The position numbers were made by a program, and so were the translations under genes. Positions 22,541 to 33,183 of a DNA stretch of 64,000 nt are shown in pieces. Source of the DNA: Huntiella abstrusa (lineage: Eukaryota; Ascomycota; Sordariomycetes; Microascales; Ceratocystidaceae); NCBI GenBank assembly GCA_025685495.1, contig JAJNMT010000071.1, positions 1-64,000 on the forward strand, read 5' to 3'. The notes under the pieces are model-generated. The model was not told the DNA's origin and ran no database searches. It saw only the letters and a program-made list of their open reading frames with translations. Each line of letters starts with the position of its first letter. The first letter of the stretch is position 1.

Positions 22541-22781
22541 CTAACAACGACCATAGCCGCAATAACGGCAAAACTTCCCAGGAGCGACCCAGGATTCTCG
22601 GCCTTCCTCTATGCATATGGGGCAAAGCTTGCCCCGGAAAGGCCCCTGCTATATTCGAGATGATATTTGTCAGTACATACTCTTGTGTGGTCGGGAGTGG
22701 TTTAAGTATACGTACGTTGACAATGCCAGGAGCTTGGCCGGCGATGGCGACAGTGCAAAGGACCACCTTGGGTTGGCACAT
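22541..22781 (-). CDS. Zinc-ribbon-like miniprotein Z1-B (two exons)
   Basis: Exon 1 is 22716-22781, the intron 22649-22715 (67 nt, GTACGT...TATAG), exon 2 22541-22648 ending TAG. Product is 57 residues, starting MCQPKVV, with LCPIC (30-34), ESWVAPGKF (40-48) and CRYCGYGRC (49-57). All four metal-site cysteines and both splice sites are intact. The TATA box of A and C has changed to CTATGTA here, so expression may be weakened. Variation among A, B and C is concentrated in exon 1 residues 5-12, while exon 2 is nearly constant. The role is not known. Confidence 0.75.
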
Positions 22782-24188
22782 TTTGAGAAGTGCGCGTAGG
22801 TGATCAAGAGAAAAATTAGAATAAAGGTTTTTGTGATTGTCAACCGATGACAAGAGGCGAGGAAGAGTTGCAGTGGGTGCACGTGTGTAGGAAAAGGAGA
22901 GAAAAAGTTTGGAACTCAGTCTGGGGGAAAACGCCCCTCTATGTACCCAAAAAAGGCCGCGTCAGCGCTTGCCATTTGTGCGATACATTCGAAATCATTC
23001 AGGTGGTTTCTCCATTCACACAAGCCGCTGGAGGCAAGGGACAACCCAATTTCACGCGCCTTCCCGATGTGACTTGGCGCGAGTCCGGGTTCCTTCTCAA
23101 TTACACGACTCAATCACAACTGCGTTGGACTGTCGTTGGGTCATTCCCATTTCGGGTAATTCTTGGTCCGTGCGGCGACTTCTCTGTACGACTCTAGACC
23201 TGGAAGGACCAGTATGCACTTGGCCTCATTTGGGTGTTGGACAAACCTTTAGGATCGCAGGACGCTAGGGCTCTGATTGACGTCAAAGTTTATTTCAATG
23301 TCTGGCCACGTAATATCATCTCGTTAGAATACTACCTACTTAATGACCGAATTTTCGTGCATTGAGGCTTTCTTGCTAAAGATTGTTCTTCTCATTCTAT
23401 TGCGGCATTTCCAAATGTCGCCGTGTTGAACACGCCATACCTGGGACTGGCAGCCGCTCAACCAGTACCGAACATAGTTCACACTTGCCAGGTCAACTGT
23501 GCCTGCTGAATTAAACAAGCTAGGATTACAAATGCCTGGATTCCTCTTGATTCCATGGACCACAGGTCTTATCCAGTAAACCAGTTCAGGCAACACCATG
23601 GACCACCTACGACACAGGCCCAAGGAGCACTCATTAAGAGTCCTCCTCATTAACTGCTACATCTACCCCGTAACCTACAGCAATTCCGGTGCGCAAGAGG
23701 AAATCACCAAGATGTAGTGCAAATGCATGGTCTCAGTGCATTTGTAAACACTACTTCGGCCCCACTTCAATGCGCCCGGAAGCTACCATTGTGGCGATTG
23801 TTGCCCACTGGATATTGGTCATGTACATTCCTAGATGGGGTATGAATGTTCCAGAACCCAACCTTGATTTGTCATGGGTACACTTCCGGTCGGTGGTTAC
23901 GGCCTAAACAGACAATTCCATATCTTTCCTGCCCCGCCCAAACTTATTGATGTTGTCACAGGCTTGACGGGTGGTTTACAGAGGCTTCACCACTAGCACT
24001 TGCCCACTGGGGCACCAATCAGCAATCGTGCCAAAAAACTATTTAAACCTGGCAGTTTTCTGCCCCCTTGACTATGTATTGGCTTTTATCCGTTCATCAC
24101 ATCTCGCTACCAGACTGCCAGTCTCCAACTTCCACTCGAAAAATCCAGATTTTCCGAACTCAAAGCAAAGCATCTATCAATCTCCAAC

Positions 24189-24592
24189 ATGTGCTTCACG
24201 ACCCAAACCACTGTAAGTTGTCTGTCAAGCTGGCCTTGGGATTTGGTTAGCTAACTCATTGTAACCGTCTAGCCTGGCGCTTCCGCCGAGAGTGCCCAGC
24301 CCACCTGTCAGCCTCTGCCCTGTCTGATGGCTAGGCACCAAGTGTTCGCTTCTCACTCGACAACTGTATAGGAATGGCACCCTATATAGACCATGATAGA
24401 AGGTTCCCCCGCTAACAAAGTCCAAAGGTACCAATTCTTTTGGCGCAGTGGTATGCTGATACATCCCAGTCCGTCACCACCGCTGCTGCTGGCCCCGGTG
24501 TCAACCATTCATCCAACGATTATTACGAATGTGAATGGTGTAAAGAGTGGGTCGAAATCGATGGTCACGACTGCATTGGGCCTTACGAGTAA
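24189..24592 (+). pseudogene. Z2-B, zinc miniprotein gene split by an LTR-like insertion
   Basis: Exon 1 is 24189-24212 (MCFTTQTT), the intron 24213-24272 (60 nt), and exon 2 starts at 24273. After codons for PGASAESAQPT the 171-bp element (24306-24476) and a CCACC duplication interrupt it. Coding resumes at 24482 with NHSSNDYYECEWCKEW and ends TAA at 24590-24592. The 176-nt insertion is not a multiple of three and brings a TAG in frame soon after entry, removing the whole metal site. TATTTAAA and start codon are intact, so the insertion is the killing event. Confidence 0.85.
24306..24476 (+). mobile_element. 171-bp TG...CA element (solo-LTR-like), copy 2
   Basis: Same ends and length as the copy at 7572-7742. 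It is flanked by perfect CCACC duplications (24301-24305 and 24477-24481). Units A and C show the uninterrupted site, so this is a confirmed insertion. Near-identity to copy 1 and perfect duplications indicate recent movement or recent recombination to a solo form. Confidence 0.9.
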
Positions 24593-24790
24593 GCAGGCTC
24601 GATTGCATTGCACCATTGGAGCGAAGCCCCCGCAACGAATGGTTTCTGTGTTGAAGTTGATGAGTGAGCAGTCCGACAATCGTGGTTGATATCCACACGC
24701 TAGTTTGTTAAAAGGATGTTAATGTCGCAAGCCTTATATTTCCCTTAGTGACTGAACCATGATGTGACATGTTATCTAAACTCTTCCTAC

Positions 24791-25018
24791 ATGACCAGAT
24801 GTGTCCCAGTTTGAGGTGTAGTCTTCGTGGCCTGGCGCCGTCATTAGGGTTTTTATCGTGCACGGACGGCGATAGGGTTGGTAGCTGATATGTTAAGATA
24901 GCTTTTCTGGAGTCTATGATAGAACTTAGAAGACTAAGCATCTGTATATATATTACAATTCACCTGTTATCATTGACCCTAACGTTTCTATAACGATCTC
25001 AGGACTTGCTCAATTTCA
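24791..25018 (+). repeat. R1 interspersed repeat, copy in unit B
   Basis: About 230 bp present in B but absent from the matching place in C (which reads straight from CTCTTCC to TTTACA near 28550-28566). Contains TTAGGG, GATAGGGTTGGTAGCTGATATG, GATAGCTTTTC, CTATGATAGAACTTAGAAGA and TATATATATT. The empty site in C shows R1 can insert. A clean target duplication was not resolved. Confidence 0.6.
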
Positions 25019-25059
25019 TATCTTTACAATGTGGTGACAACCTGCAGCCTTTATGCTTC

Positions 25060-25740
25060 GCGCAAAGTCATACTCTTCGTAACGAACTTACACCATCATG
25101 GCCATGTGTTGTGTCTTCAGGCTGTTTGAGCCGTGGCACTAGACTCCGGAGGCCGCGATAGTCAATGCTACCGTTGAGAAGAATGGATAGGTTTCCGACA
25201 CCGTGGCCCTGTAAATACCTGTCATGATCCGATCCTATTCCGGTTGGTGGGCCGGTATGTTTCGTGGAAAGTTCAAGTGAGGGTAGAAGCATTTCACCCC
25301 CGAGAACAAACAGTAGCCGGTGTCAAAGTGATGATTCTGGGAACTATCTCTATCCTTCGTCCATTTGTCGACATATACCCAGTCAACCTCGTCACAATAC
25401 GGCTGGTAACCTCTTTAGTTACTCTAATTCAATCTTGACTCACAAATACTGCAGCAGACCCTAAGGGGAGTGGACTGGTGACAGGCAACTAATCTGTGGC
25501 TATGGAACGCTTGGTCACAATTAGGCCAAGTACGACGACGCGTGCAGGTTCACAAGGTCTTGAGGGTTAAGATCGACTATCTCATTTTGCTTGCGGGTTC
25601 AAAGGGATAGTACACCATCACCAGTGTCTGCGATCGTGTCCATTACACTGAATGTGGACAAGCATGAGACACGACCTCCACTAGTTCCTTGTTGCATGCA
25701 TGCTCGAAAATGTTGTTGTGTTCATCCAGCAATAAAAATG
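25060..25740 (-). pseudogene. Decayed minus-strand gene region of unit B
   Basis: Homologous to 28590-29340 of unit C. On the minus strand, an exon-like segment encoding DEH-x5-(E)LAC in C is interrupted by an in-frame TAA in B. Near 25100 the segment ATGGCCATGATG is kept, but a stop follows two codons later where C stays open. Family not recognised. Confidence 0.35.
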
Positions 25741-25807
25741 ATTTGGTACTTGATTAACCACAGGTGCATTGAATTCGAGAGTAGTGTATCCAACGTGGAG
25801 TGATCTA

Positions 25808-25993
25808 TTATCCTAAGCTATAGCCCTTGCCCTCGTGACCGTCAATCGAGAAGATGTGGGGTGGGGCCTTCTTGGTTACTGGGTCGTCTTTCTTGCTTTT
25901 GTCTTTGTTTGACTTCAAAACCTTTTGCTTGTCCACGACCTTTTCGGCGTGCGGGATACTACTCACCAGGTTGAAGCCAGCGACCTCCGTCAT
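25808..25993 (-). CDS. Small lysine-rich hypothetical protein (unit B copy)
   Basis: 61 codons from ATG 25993, starting MTEVAGFNLVSSIPHAEKVV, followed by a Lys/Asp-rich stretch, then FSIDGHEGKGYSLG before TAA. The unit C copy aligns without indels over 87 bases of the K-rich part and keeps IDND-GKGYS, which favours a real coding past. A GTGAGT directly after codon 9 could be a splice donor, in which case this is only a first exon. No domain recognised. Confidence 0.4.
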   Translation of the reverse strand: MTEVAGFNLVSSIPHAEKVVDKQKVLKSNKDKSKKDDPVTKKAPPHIFSIDGHEGKGYSLG

Positions 25994-26725
25994 CTCAAGC
26001 GCCCAGAGCCACCTGCCCGCACTGGCATCAGTAACGTACGAAGGTGAAGTCTAAGTAGCTGGCAGTCATCAACAAACCCCGGCTGGACGAGCCCTTCCGC
26101 ATTTGCCCCTGGATGAACGTGTATACAGGAGTAGAGACTTCAAGAAAGAGGATAGTCGGTTTAAAAAGACTTTCGTTGTACTAGCGTCGATGGGGATGGA
26201 TCTCACTGGAAGGTGAGTATTCACGCTTAACGGACGCTGTTGGATGATGACGCATCTTTGCCCAAGGCGGTGATGAGAGATTGCATGGTATGGATACGAC
26301 AATCTGACATACACATCATGAAAATTGGCATCCTAACCACCCCCCCGCAACGAGGAACCCATAAGACCTAACGAGTACTGCCGAAGCCAGGTTCATTTCC
26401 TCCTACCAAGAGAGATTTACGACATTCATGTTACAAGGACACCGAGACTAAGCGGCTATTGCACCAAGGCTACGCTTGGGTGTTTCACGTCATGTTCTTG
26501 TGATAGTATGATCGATAAACAGGGAGAACGGCGTGCCAACGGCGCAGCGGTTGCTGCGTCCTATGCATTCACGATTTGTTGAGTGACAAAGGTCGATGGT
26601 GCATACAATGGCTTCAGCAACACGGCATGTAACGATATGATGGTTCGCAAGTTCCTGGATTTATAAAAGCAAAGGGTCAATTGAAAATGGATTGACCATG
26701 ATGACTAAATGAACGTTCTGATCTC

Positions 26726-26966
26726 CTAGCATCTACCGTAGCCGCAATGGCGGCAAAACCTGCCGGGAGCGACCCAGGATTCCCGACCCTCCTCCAAGCA
26801 TATGGGGCACAGCTTGCCCCGCATGGGCCCCTGCTATATTCGAGATGGCATTAGTCAGTACATACTCCTGTACGGTGTGTTGTGTTTTATGGATACATAC
26901 GTTCACAGGGCCAGTAGCTTGGCCAGCGACAGCCACAGCCGAAAGGATTTTCGTGGGTTGGCACAT
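26726..26966 (-). CDS. Zinc-ribbon-like miniprotein Z1-C (two exons)
   Basis: Exon 1 is 26901-26966 (MCQPTKILSAV...), the intron 26834-26900 (67 nt, GTATGT...TATAG), exon 2 26726-26833 ending TAG. 57 residues: LCPIC (30-34), ESWVAPGRF (40-48), CRHCGYGRC (49-57). The TATA box is at 27124-27131. Divergent from Z2-C with 1.17 kb between the starts. It has the cleanest promoter of the three units. Zinc binding is inferred from the C-x2-C-x14-C-x2-C spacing. With fewer than 60 residues it would be missed by length-filtered annotation. Confidence 0.78.
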
Positions 26967-27123
26967 GTTCAGACGTGCAGTTTAGTTAAATAAAGACACA
27001 GTTAAAATAGGGGCGTTTTTGATTTCCCCTTGGTAAACGGAATTGAAGAAGATTGGGAGTTGATGAGTGTGTGTAGGAAAAGGAGAGAAAGAGTTCGGCA
27101 CTCAGTCGGGGGGAAAACACCCC

Positions 27124-27131
27124 TTTATATA
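27124..27131 (-). promoter_or_regulatory. TATA box of Z1-C
   Basis: TATATAAA on the coding strand about 160 nt before the Z1-C ATG, followed by a conserved GGGGTGTTTTCCCCC that is also present in A and B. Confidence 0.5.
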
Positions 27132-27986
27132 CCCAAAAAGGCCGCGTCACCGCTTGCCATTTTCTGATTCCTCGCTGCATTCAAAGTTGTTCTTTCCCGA
27201 TTAAAGTGGTCCACTTTAAACGGGTGCAAACGGAATCACACGTGGTTGCACGATTTGATGCGGCGCGAATCTGAGTTCCTTCTGAATTCCAGGACTTAGT
27301 CATAACTGCGTTGAACTGTCGTCAGGTTATTCCCCTTTTGGGTATTTTTGTGGTCCGTGCCACCGCTTTCCTGTACGGGCCTATGGCAGGCAACACCAGT
27401 ACGCACGAACTGGGCCAAAATAAGGTCCCGAACAAAGCTTCAGGATCGCTGAAAGCTAGGGCTGTAATTGACGTCAAAGTTTATTTTAACGCCTTTCCGT
27501 GTCCCAAGGAATATGTGTCAACATCAGCCCCGACCATGGTAACATATCATAGATTTTTGGCCAAAAAGGACAGTTCAACACGGGCCCAAGGAACATTTAT
27601 CAACCGCCACATCTACCCCACCACCTGGACCGAGGCTCTACATCAGGCACATCACCACGCTAGAGTGCAATTGCATGGTCTCAGTGCATTTGTAAACGCT
27701 ATTCCGGGCCCACTTCAATGCGCCCGGAAGCTGCCAATGTGCTGATCTCCGCCCACTGGATATTGATCACGCACATTCCTAGATGGGTATGAATGTTCCA
27801 GAATCAACCCTTGATTTGTAATGGATACACTCTTGACCAGTGGCCACTGCCCAAACAGACAATGTGATGTCTTTCTTGCCCCGCCCAAAGTCATTGATTT
27901 GGCCGCAGGCTTGTCCGGTGCGATACAGAGGCTTCATCACTAACACTTACCCACTGAAGCACAAATCAGTAATCCCCTCAAAAAAC

Positions 27987-27994
27987 TATTTAAA
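27987..27994 (+). promoter_or_regulatory. TATA box of Z2-C
   Basis: TATTTAAA about 145 nt before the Z2-C ATG. The same box is present before Z2-B (about 24041) and is changed to ATTCAAA before the dead Z2-A. Confidence 0.5.
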
Positions 27995-28135
27995 CCTACT
28001 ATTTTCCCGGCCCTTGAATTCGTATTTGCTCTCATCCGCTCACCACATCCCGCTACCATATTTCCAGTCTACAGCTTCTCCTTGGAAGATCCCAATTCTA
28101 CGAACTCAAGACGAACTCGACCACCAATCATCAAC

Positions 28136-28363
28136 ATGTGCTTCACACGCCACACCAGGGTAAGTCGTCTGTCAAATGGACTTTTGGATTTTGTTGTCTA
28201 ACTCATTGTAACCCTCTAGCCTTGCTCGTCCGCTGAGGCCGCCCACCCTACCGCTGCCGTTGGCCCCGGTGTCAACCATTCGTCAAACGATTATTACGAA
28301 TGCGAATGGTGTAAAGAGTGGGTAGAGATTGATGGCCATGACTGCATTGGGCCTTACGAATAA
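28136..28363 (+). CDS. Zinc miniprotein Z2-C (two exons), intact
   Basis: Exon 1 is 28136-28159 (8 codons, MCFTRHTR), the intron 28160-28219 (60 nt, GTAAGT...CTCTAG), exon 2 28220-28363 ending TAA. 55 residues. The N-terminal half is Ala/Pro-rich, then NHSSNDYY (27-34), CEWC (36-39) and GHDC (47-50), giving C-x2-C-x8-H-x-C. It starts MC like Z1 and Z3 and has the same two-exon design, but the metal site differs, so it may be a distant relative or a separate family. No signal peptide. It is the only working copy of three in the window. Function unknown. Confidence 0.78.
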
Positions 28364-29128
28364 TCGGGCCCTTTCGCCTTGCACCATGGGAACGAACCCT
28401 CCGCCAGGCGGGGTTTCCGGGGTGAATCTTATTGGGGGATAGTCCATTGAACGTTGTCGATGTCCACGGGTCGTTTGTTAGGATATATATCAATGTGCAA
28501 AGCTTTTCACTCCCCTCAGTCATTGAACAATGATGGTGTATGTTAGCTAAGCTCTTCCCACTTTACAGTATAGGGACAGCCGGCACCTTGTACTATTCTC
28601 ACAAAGTCCTGCCCTTCATGGAGGACTTCAAGCATCATGGCCATGTGGTGTGTCACCTGATCGTTTGAGCCGTAGTATTATAGTCCAGAGGCCGCGATAT
28701 AGAATGCCACCATTGTCCGGAACGGGTGAGCTTCCGGCACCATGGAATCACAGACCGTGGCCACCTGCCATAGGTCTATGATATTCCGGGTTGCGGGTTG
28801 CTATGTTTATAGGGGCATTGATGTGAGGCTACAAGCAGCGGTTCTACAAGAACAAATCGTGGACGGTGTTACAGTCAGAACTCTGGCGAATGTTTCCATC
28901 GTTCGTCTTTTGATCATTTTACTCGCCACTAACTTCTTGAAGATACAGCTATCAATTTCTGTCATTTCTTCGAAATCAGTTTTTAATTGCCAAATGCTGC
29001 AACAATCCCCAAAGACCATGTATTGGCCACTAGCAACTAACCCGTGACCGTGGAAAGCTTGGTCACGCTTAGGTCATTCACAGAGACGCCATGGGATCCA
29101 CAAGGTTCCAAGGAGTCCCGGCTTCAAG

Positions 29129-29335
29129 TCAAGTCCTCGAAGAAAGCCAGAGTATCAATCCCTCATTGGCGTGTATGATTGATATGTTCGATTGGCTTCC
29201 CGGTTCGAATTGATAGTGCACCATGACTAGAATCTCTTGCTGTGTGCACTGCATTGAATGTGGGTGAGCATTTAACACAGCCTTCCATAGTTCTTCATGA
29301 CATGCGAGCTCATAGACGTGGTAGTGTTCATCCAC
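29129..29335 (-). other. Open coding-like exon of the unit C minus-strand gene
   Basis: An open frame of about 68 codons containing DEHYHVYELACHEELWKAVL and LVMVHYQFEPGSQ. The B copy keeps the pattern (DEH, LAC, VMVYY-FEPAS) but has an in-frame stop. Amino-acid-level similarity through several substitutions suggests a former coding exon. No start, splice signals or family could be fixed. Confidence 0.35.
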
Positions 29336-29461
29336 TAGTTTCAGTGACTTGGGACTTGATTGATGAATGTTGCGCGGGATTCGACGTTAGTCCATCCAAC
29401 GTTGAATGATCTATTCCCCTGACGAATAGCCCTTTCCGTTGTCATTGTCAATCAAGACAAA

Positions 29462-29599
29462 TTAGGGGAAGCCTAGTTGCTTTCTTCTTCTTTTGTTCTT
29501 GCTCCTCTCTTTGTTGGGCTGTGAAACCTGATTCTTGTCCACGACGTTTTGGGCGTGAGGGATACTACTCGCCGGCCTGAGGCCAGCAACCTCCGTCAT
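29462..29599 (-). pseudogene. Lysine-rich small protein, unit C copy with early stop
   Basis: Starts MTEVAGLRPASSIPHAQNVV like the B copy. A TAA replaces CAC after 45 codons; downstream codons for IDNDNGKGYSSG still match the B protein end. Alignment with B is gapless here, so the stop is a point change. Confidence 0.45.
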
Positions 29600-29647
29600 C
29601 TCAAGTGCGAGCAGCCACCTTTATGCATTGGCATCACCAAGGCGACT

Positions 29648-29872
29648 CTAGCGCGCACGGGCAGAATGCGGGGAGCGATCAAGTCGTGATGCCATATTGG
29701 CCCAATCGACCTACAGTGCGTTTAAGAAGAGGTTGACAATTTGCACCAATGAGTGCACACTTAGCGGGATTAAACTTACATCTTCTATTGCACATCCCTG
29801 ATTAACCGCAGCCAAGATAAGGAGCACGTGTTTAGCCACACGGACGTCCTCATTGTTTAGTTTGGTATTCAT
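29648..29872 (-). pseudogene. Truncated SANT/Myb-like gene
   Basis: Exon 1 is 29780-29872 (31 codons, MNTKLNNEDVRVAK... ending GCAIED), the intron 29711-29779 (69 nt, GTAAGT...TGTAG), exon 2 29648-29710: VDWANMASRLDR then SARAR and TAG. The exon 2 start matches I(N/D)W-x2-V of the SANT-like genes at 31.4, 59.1 and 63.6 kb, with the intron in the same place. The domain stops in the middle of the DNA-contact helix, right where homology to unit B begins to its left. It is therefore truncated by the duplication breakpoint. The ATG is preceded by TATAG-AG, a splice acceptor shared with the other members. Confidence 0.65.
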
Positions 29873-31431
29873 CTCTATAACGATTGTGGTGGTCGGCAAA
29901 CCTTGTGTCATGATTCATCCGATGCTCGGGGACTGCCAGTTAGATCATCTTATATTGGATGTCTTCTGGCGATCCAATCAAGGCTGATTGTGCAGATGTG
30001 TACCTCGTGACAGATAGATTACAAAACCACGAAACGGACAACGGCTTGAACAGCTGACAATTTCTTTATAGTGGATGTCGCGCATCGATTGAGAACAACA
30101 CATTCAACCTAACAAACTACAGCGTAATCACAATATCGCTTAGAGTGAAGAAAAAAACCAAGAAAACAAGAAAACAACGGTCACGGGTCAAAAACAACAA
30201 TCGCGTAAACGTGTGACTCCGATGAAATCGTATGTCGGGTATTAGGGAAATAGAAGATGCCCAACTCGTAATGAGGACACATACATACATTAGCACAATA
30301 CTTCCTTCATCTACTTAACGAAGATGCATCTTCTCCCGACCTTCCTGGGTAGCAGTGTTGACTATGGGCTTAGTTTGCCATGATGACCTATTTTGTATCG
30401 CTCATTGGTCTCATAGAACTCAATCACCGAGTGACACACACTAAGAACTTGGTTAAGCCAAGGCGGTCATTTGAGATCATCGATAGGAATCGCTAGACAC
30501 TGCCAGCATGGTGATATCAATGATCATAAGGTAATATAATTTGCCCAGCATAAACGTAGGCCGACCATATCTTTGGGGCAACAATAGGGTTAACCCTAAC
30601 CCCGTTTGTGAAATATGTGCGTTCGGGAATCTCAGGGTCCGATCAATGGAACAGATTGTACATATTATTGCCCGTATTCATAGCTGGAAACAATGACTGC
30701 ATGTACTCATAGTGATAACGTATCGCGTCAGTTGTCCACGGAACTGTCGAGCTTGAGGTTTTGGCGCCAGTCAACAGTTTATGCTGGAGGTTGCCGACAA
30801 CCCTGCAGGAAGTTACCAAATTGGCTAAGCACTTACCTAATTGGGGTTTACACAAGAAGCAGGGTTCATTTCCGGTGCAAGCCCGTGAAACCAGAACCGG
30901 CAACGTATTTTACAGGGGCTTGAGTATTCTATCCATGGTCAGTGTGTGGGCACATACATACAATAAACGTAGTAACTGCCGTGACAAAAAGTAGAACACA
31001 TTTTGTCTGCGGGGCAACTAAAAATGGCCGCTAGTGGGAAGGAAAATCGTGGTAACGATGCATGCGGGCCTCCATATTTCTTACACACCCCGAATTTGGC
31101 TCTGCCTAGAAACATCTTTCATTTTGTCTCTAGAATACCTCGAATTATATCGCTGGTAAACCTTTGAACATCCAAACTGCTATCGGGTTAGTCTTCATCG
31201 CCACGCGAAAACCGCATCTGTCTATAGATCAAAAGACACAGCTGAGGCTTTGATCCGGTCCCATTTCATACATTGCAGCCAAACATCTCAGCAGCGAAAG
31301 CTTGCCCAGTGAGTCCACCACTGATACTCACAGACTAAAAAGGAGTTGCTAGCTACCAATCGTCGCAACTTCAAGTAGTCCGTCCTCTCACACACTCAGA
31401 ACTTTCCACTAACGATCCTCATTCATGAGGT
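29873..31431. other. Intergenic stretch
   Basis: No gene I can support. A minus-strand frame of 86 codons at 30643-30903 begins MPVLVSRACTGNEPCFLCK and has a C-x2-C pair plus a donor-like GTAAGT, which recalls the tiny cysteine proteins, but the rest does not match them. TTAACCCTAACCCC lies near 30591. Confidence 0.3.
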
Positions 31432-32423
31432 ATGGATGCGCCCCAGTTGCCTCCCGTCGACGAGGTCCGCCTTATGTTTGCTATAGCTGCTCAGTCATGC
31501 CCGATCAAGCGCGTGAGTACAAGGTTGCAATGTACCTGGTTGTTTAGATCTAACTAATGAAATCTGTTCCTTGACTCTAGATCGATTGGCAAACTGTCGG
31601 AGCCTACACCGGCATTCCTGCCTGGGCTGCATTTGGCCATTGGCATCGAATTCGCGCCAAGCACCCCGAACTATACCTGCGAAGTCTCCAACTGCGCGCC
31701 GAATCTATCACGCGGGGTAACGCCCAGGCACCATCGGTCACCCACTTCACGGCGGGTCAGGCGTCTTCCACGGCGACTGAGGCGCCGGTCATCCCACTAA
31801 AGGAGAACACCCCTAACAGCACAACAACGGGCCTAGTCGAGAAGAGAAAGGAACTCGTAGTTCCTAGCCATACTCAAGATGATGTGATGTTTGCGCTCAG
31901 TTCAAGCGTCAATGTAACTGACGAGGTTGGACCCTATGCGCAGGTCGAAGAAAGTGTCCTTCCCGGTTTGGAATGTATTTCCTGCTTCGACTGTCCCATC
32001 CCCACTTTGGGCCAGCCATCGCTACCTCAATCAAACGAAGTCCTTTCTGCTGGCCTAGCAGAATCCCAGCTGATCTTGGACGTGTTCACCAAACCATGGG
32101 GTGTCCACCGCTTCTCGCACGCGGAACAACCCGTCTCAACCACAATGGAGATCGCCGATTCCATTTGCCAGGATGAGCCAAATGTGTGGACCCCGAACAG
32201 AACGCTGGCCGACGAAAAGATCCCACTTGCTCATGATCGGATAGATCAGGGTCGGGAAAACATGGCTACCCGTAGCCCAGACAAGACCTACGGCCAGTTA
32301 AAACTGGCGGGCACTGGCCGTCCAGACACAATGGATGTGCCGCTCGATCATCGTGTGATCACGCTGTCAGCACTAATGCTGATGCAGTCGCAGGACGCGG
32401 CAGCCAGCATGTCTGGCGCATAG
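31432..32423 (+). CDS. SANT/Myb-like DNA-binding protein (two exons)
   Basis: Exon 1 is 31432-31512 (27 codons, starting MDAPQLPPVDEVRLMFAIAA), a 68-69 nt intron (GTGAGT..., CTAAC branch, ...CTCTAG), then exon 2 from about 31581 to the TAG at 32421-32423, about 307 residues in all. The intron precedes IDWQTVG, as in the three other members. Residues about 10-60 form the three-helix SANT/Myb-like unit (EVRLMFAIAAQ, IDWQTVGAYTG, FGHWHRIRAK). The tail is long and polar with no recognised domain. Likely nuclear and DNA-binding by family, target unknown. The exon 2 first base is uncertain by one. Confidence 0.75.
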
Positions 32424-33183
32424 ACTCAAGAACACAAGTGGCATCTCAATCAGTATCATCCGACGCAATAGAGAGAACGGACACTTGTGTCGTTGTTGAC
32501 ACTGATTGAGCTGGTAACTCCGTCTTTCCTGCTGGCATGATCTGCGCCCGGGGCTTGAACAGGTGTACACAACAGAACGCGCGCTAGCACGGCTCGAGAC
32601 GAGGTCTATGGGAACCCGAATGTTGCGAGTTCATGGCAAGGAGAAAATGAAAGGGGTTCGTTGGTGGTAAGGTTTGGTCCCACATAGACAGAGGAAACAC
32701 TTGGTCCCATACTTCGCATTCGTACTCCTACCAAGAACTCGGGTGAATCGGCCCGGAGAGTCTCTGATTGACACAGGTCGTGATTTTTGTCCATAAATAT
32801 CATGGAGTCCATCTTGCTGCTGCAGTAATGGTCTGCAGCAAATATCTTGGTGCGGAAGATGCCTAGAGCCCTGAGATTCATATTCTTTCTATAGATAATA
32901 AGAATCAGGATGTAAATGAGACATTGGTTGCTCCAACAACGGACAGCACATAGAATGGGGATCATAGTCACGGAAACATGTTCGTTAGAGAGTCAAGTAG
33001 ATTTGATGTAGAGTGTTGGAGTATATTACTATTTATATATGGACAGGTTTAACTATGCACCGAAACACAGATATCCCGGATACCCCAGAGACATGAACAC
33101 ACCATGTCGGCGAGGTCAAACTGCTGAAATTGTTCACAGCGTTTAATAATGTATGTTGCTAACTGGTGACAATGACGGACCCT
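32424..33183. other. Intergenic stretch
   Basis: A minus-strand frame of 121 codons (32606-32971) has a hydrophobic segment (LIYILILIIY) near its start but no family or splice support, so it is not called as a gene. Confidence 0.3.

Larger units (their letters stand above)
21370..26050 (+). repeat. Duplication unit B
   Basis: The longest of three units, immediately followed by unit C in the same orientation (a tandem duplication). In order it carries the shared 5' segment, Z1-B (minus), the shared middle, Z2-B (plus, broken by an LTR-like element), an R1 insertion absent from C, a decayed minus-strand gene region (about 25060-25740) and a small lysine-rich frame (25808-25993). The boundary with C lies close to 26050-26065. 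Confidence 0.75.
26065..29640 (+). repeat. Duplication unit C
   Basis: Starts at a point corresponding to about 21925 of unit B (CT(G/A)GACGAGCCCTTC) and follows B through Z1, Z2 and the decayed minus-strand gene, ending near GGCATCA at about 29636. It lacks the R1 and 171-bp insertions. It also lacks about 250 bp present in A and B around 14.85-15.1 and 23.35-23.6 kb. It keeps the only fully intact Z2 gene. Confidence 0.75.

Noticed and set aside
27311..27745. 144-codon plus-strand frame in unit C
   Set aside because: The matching DNA in units A and B is broken in this frame, and the frame spans a place where C lacks about 250 bp, so it is accidental.
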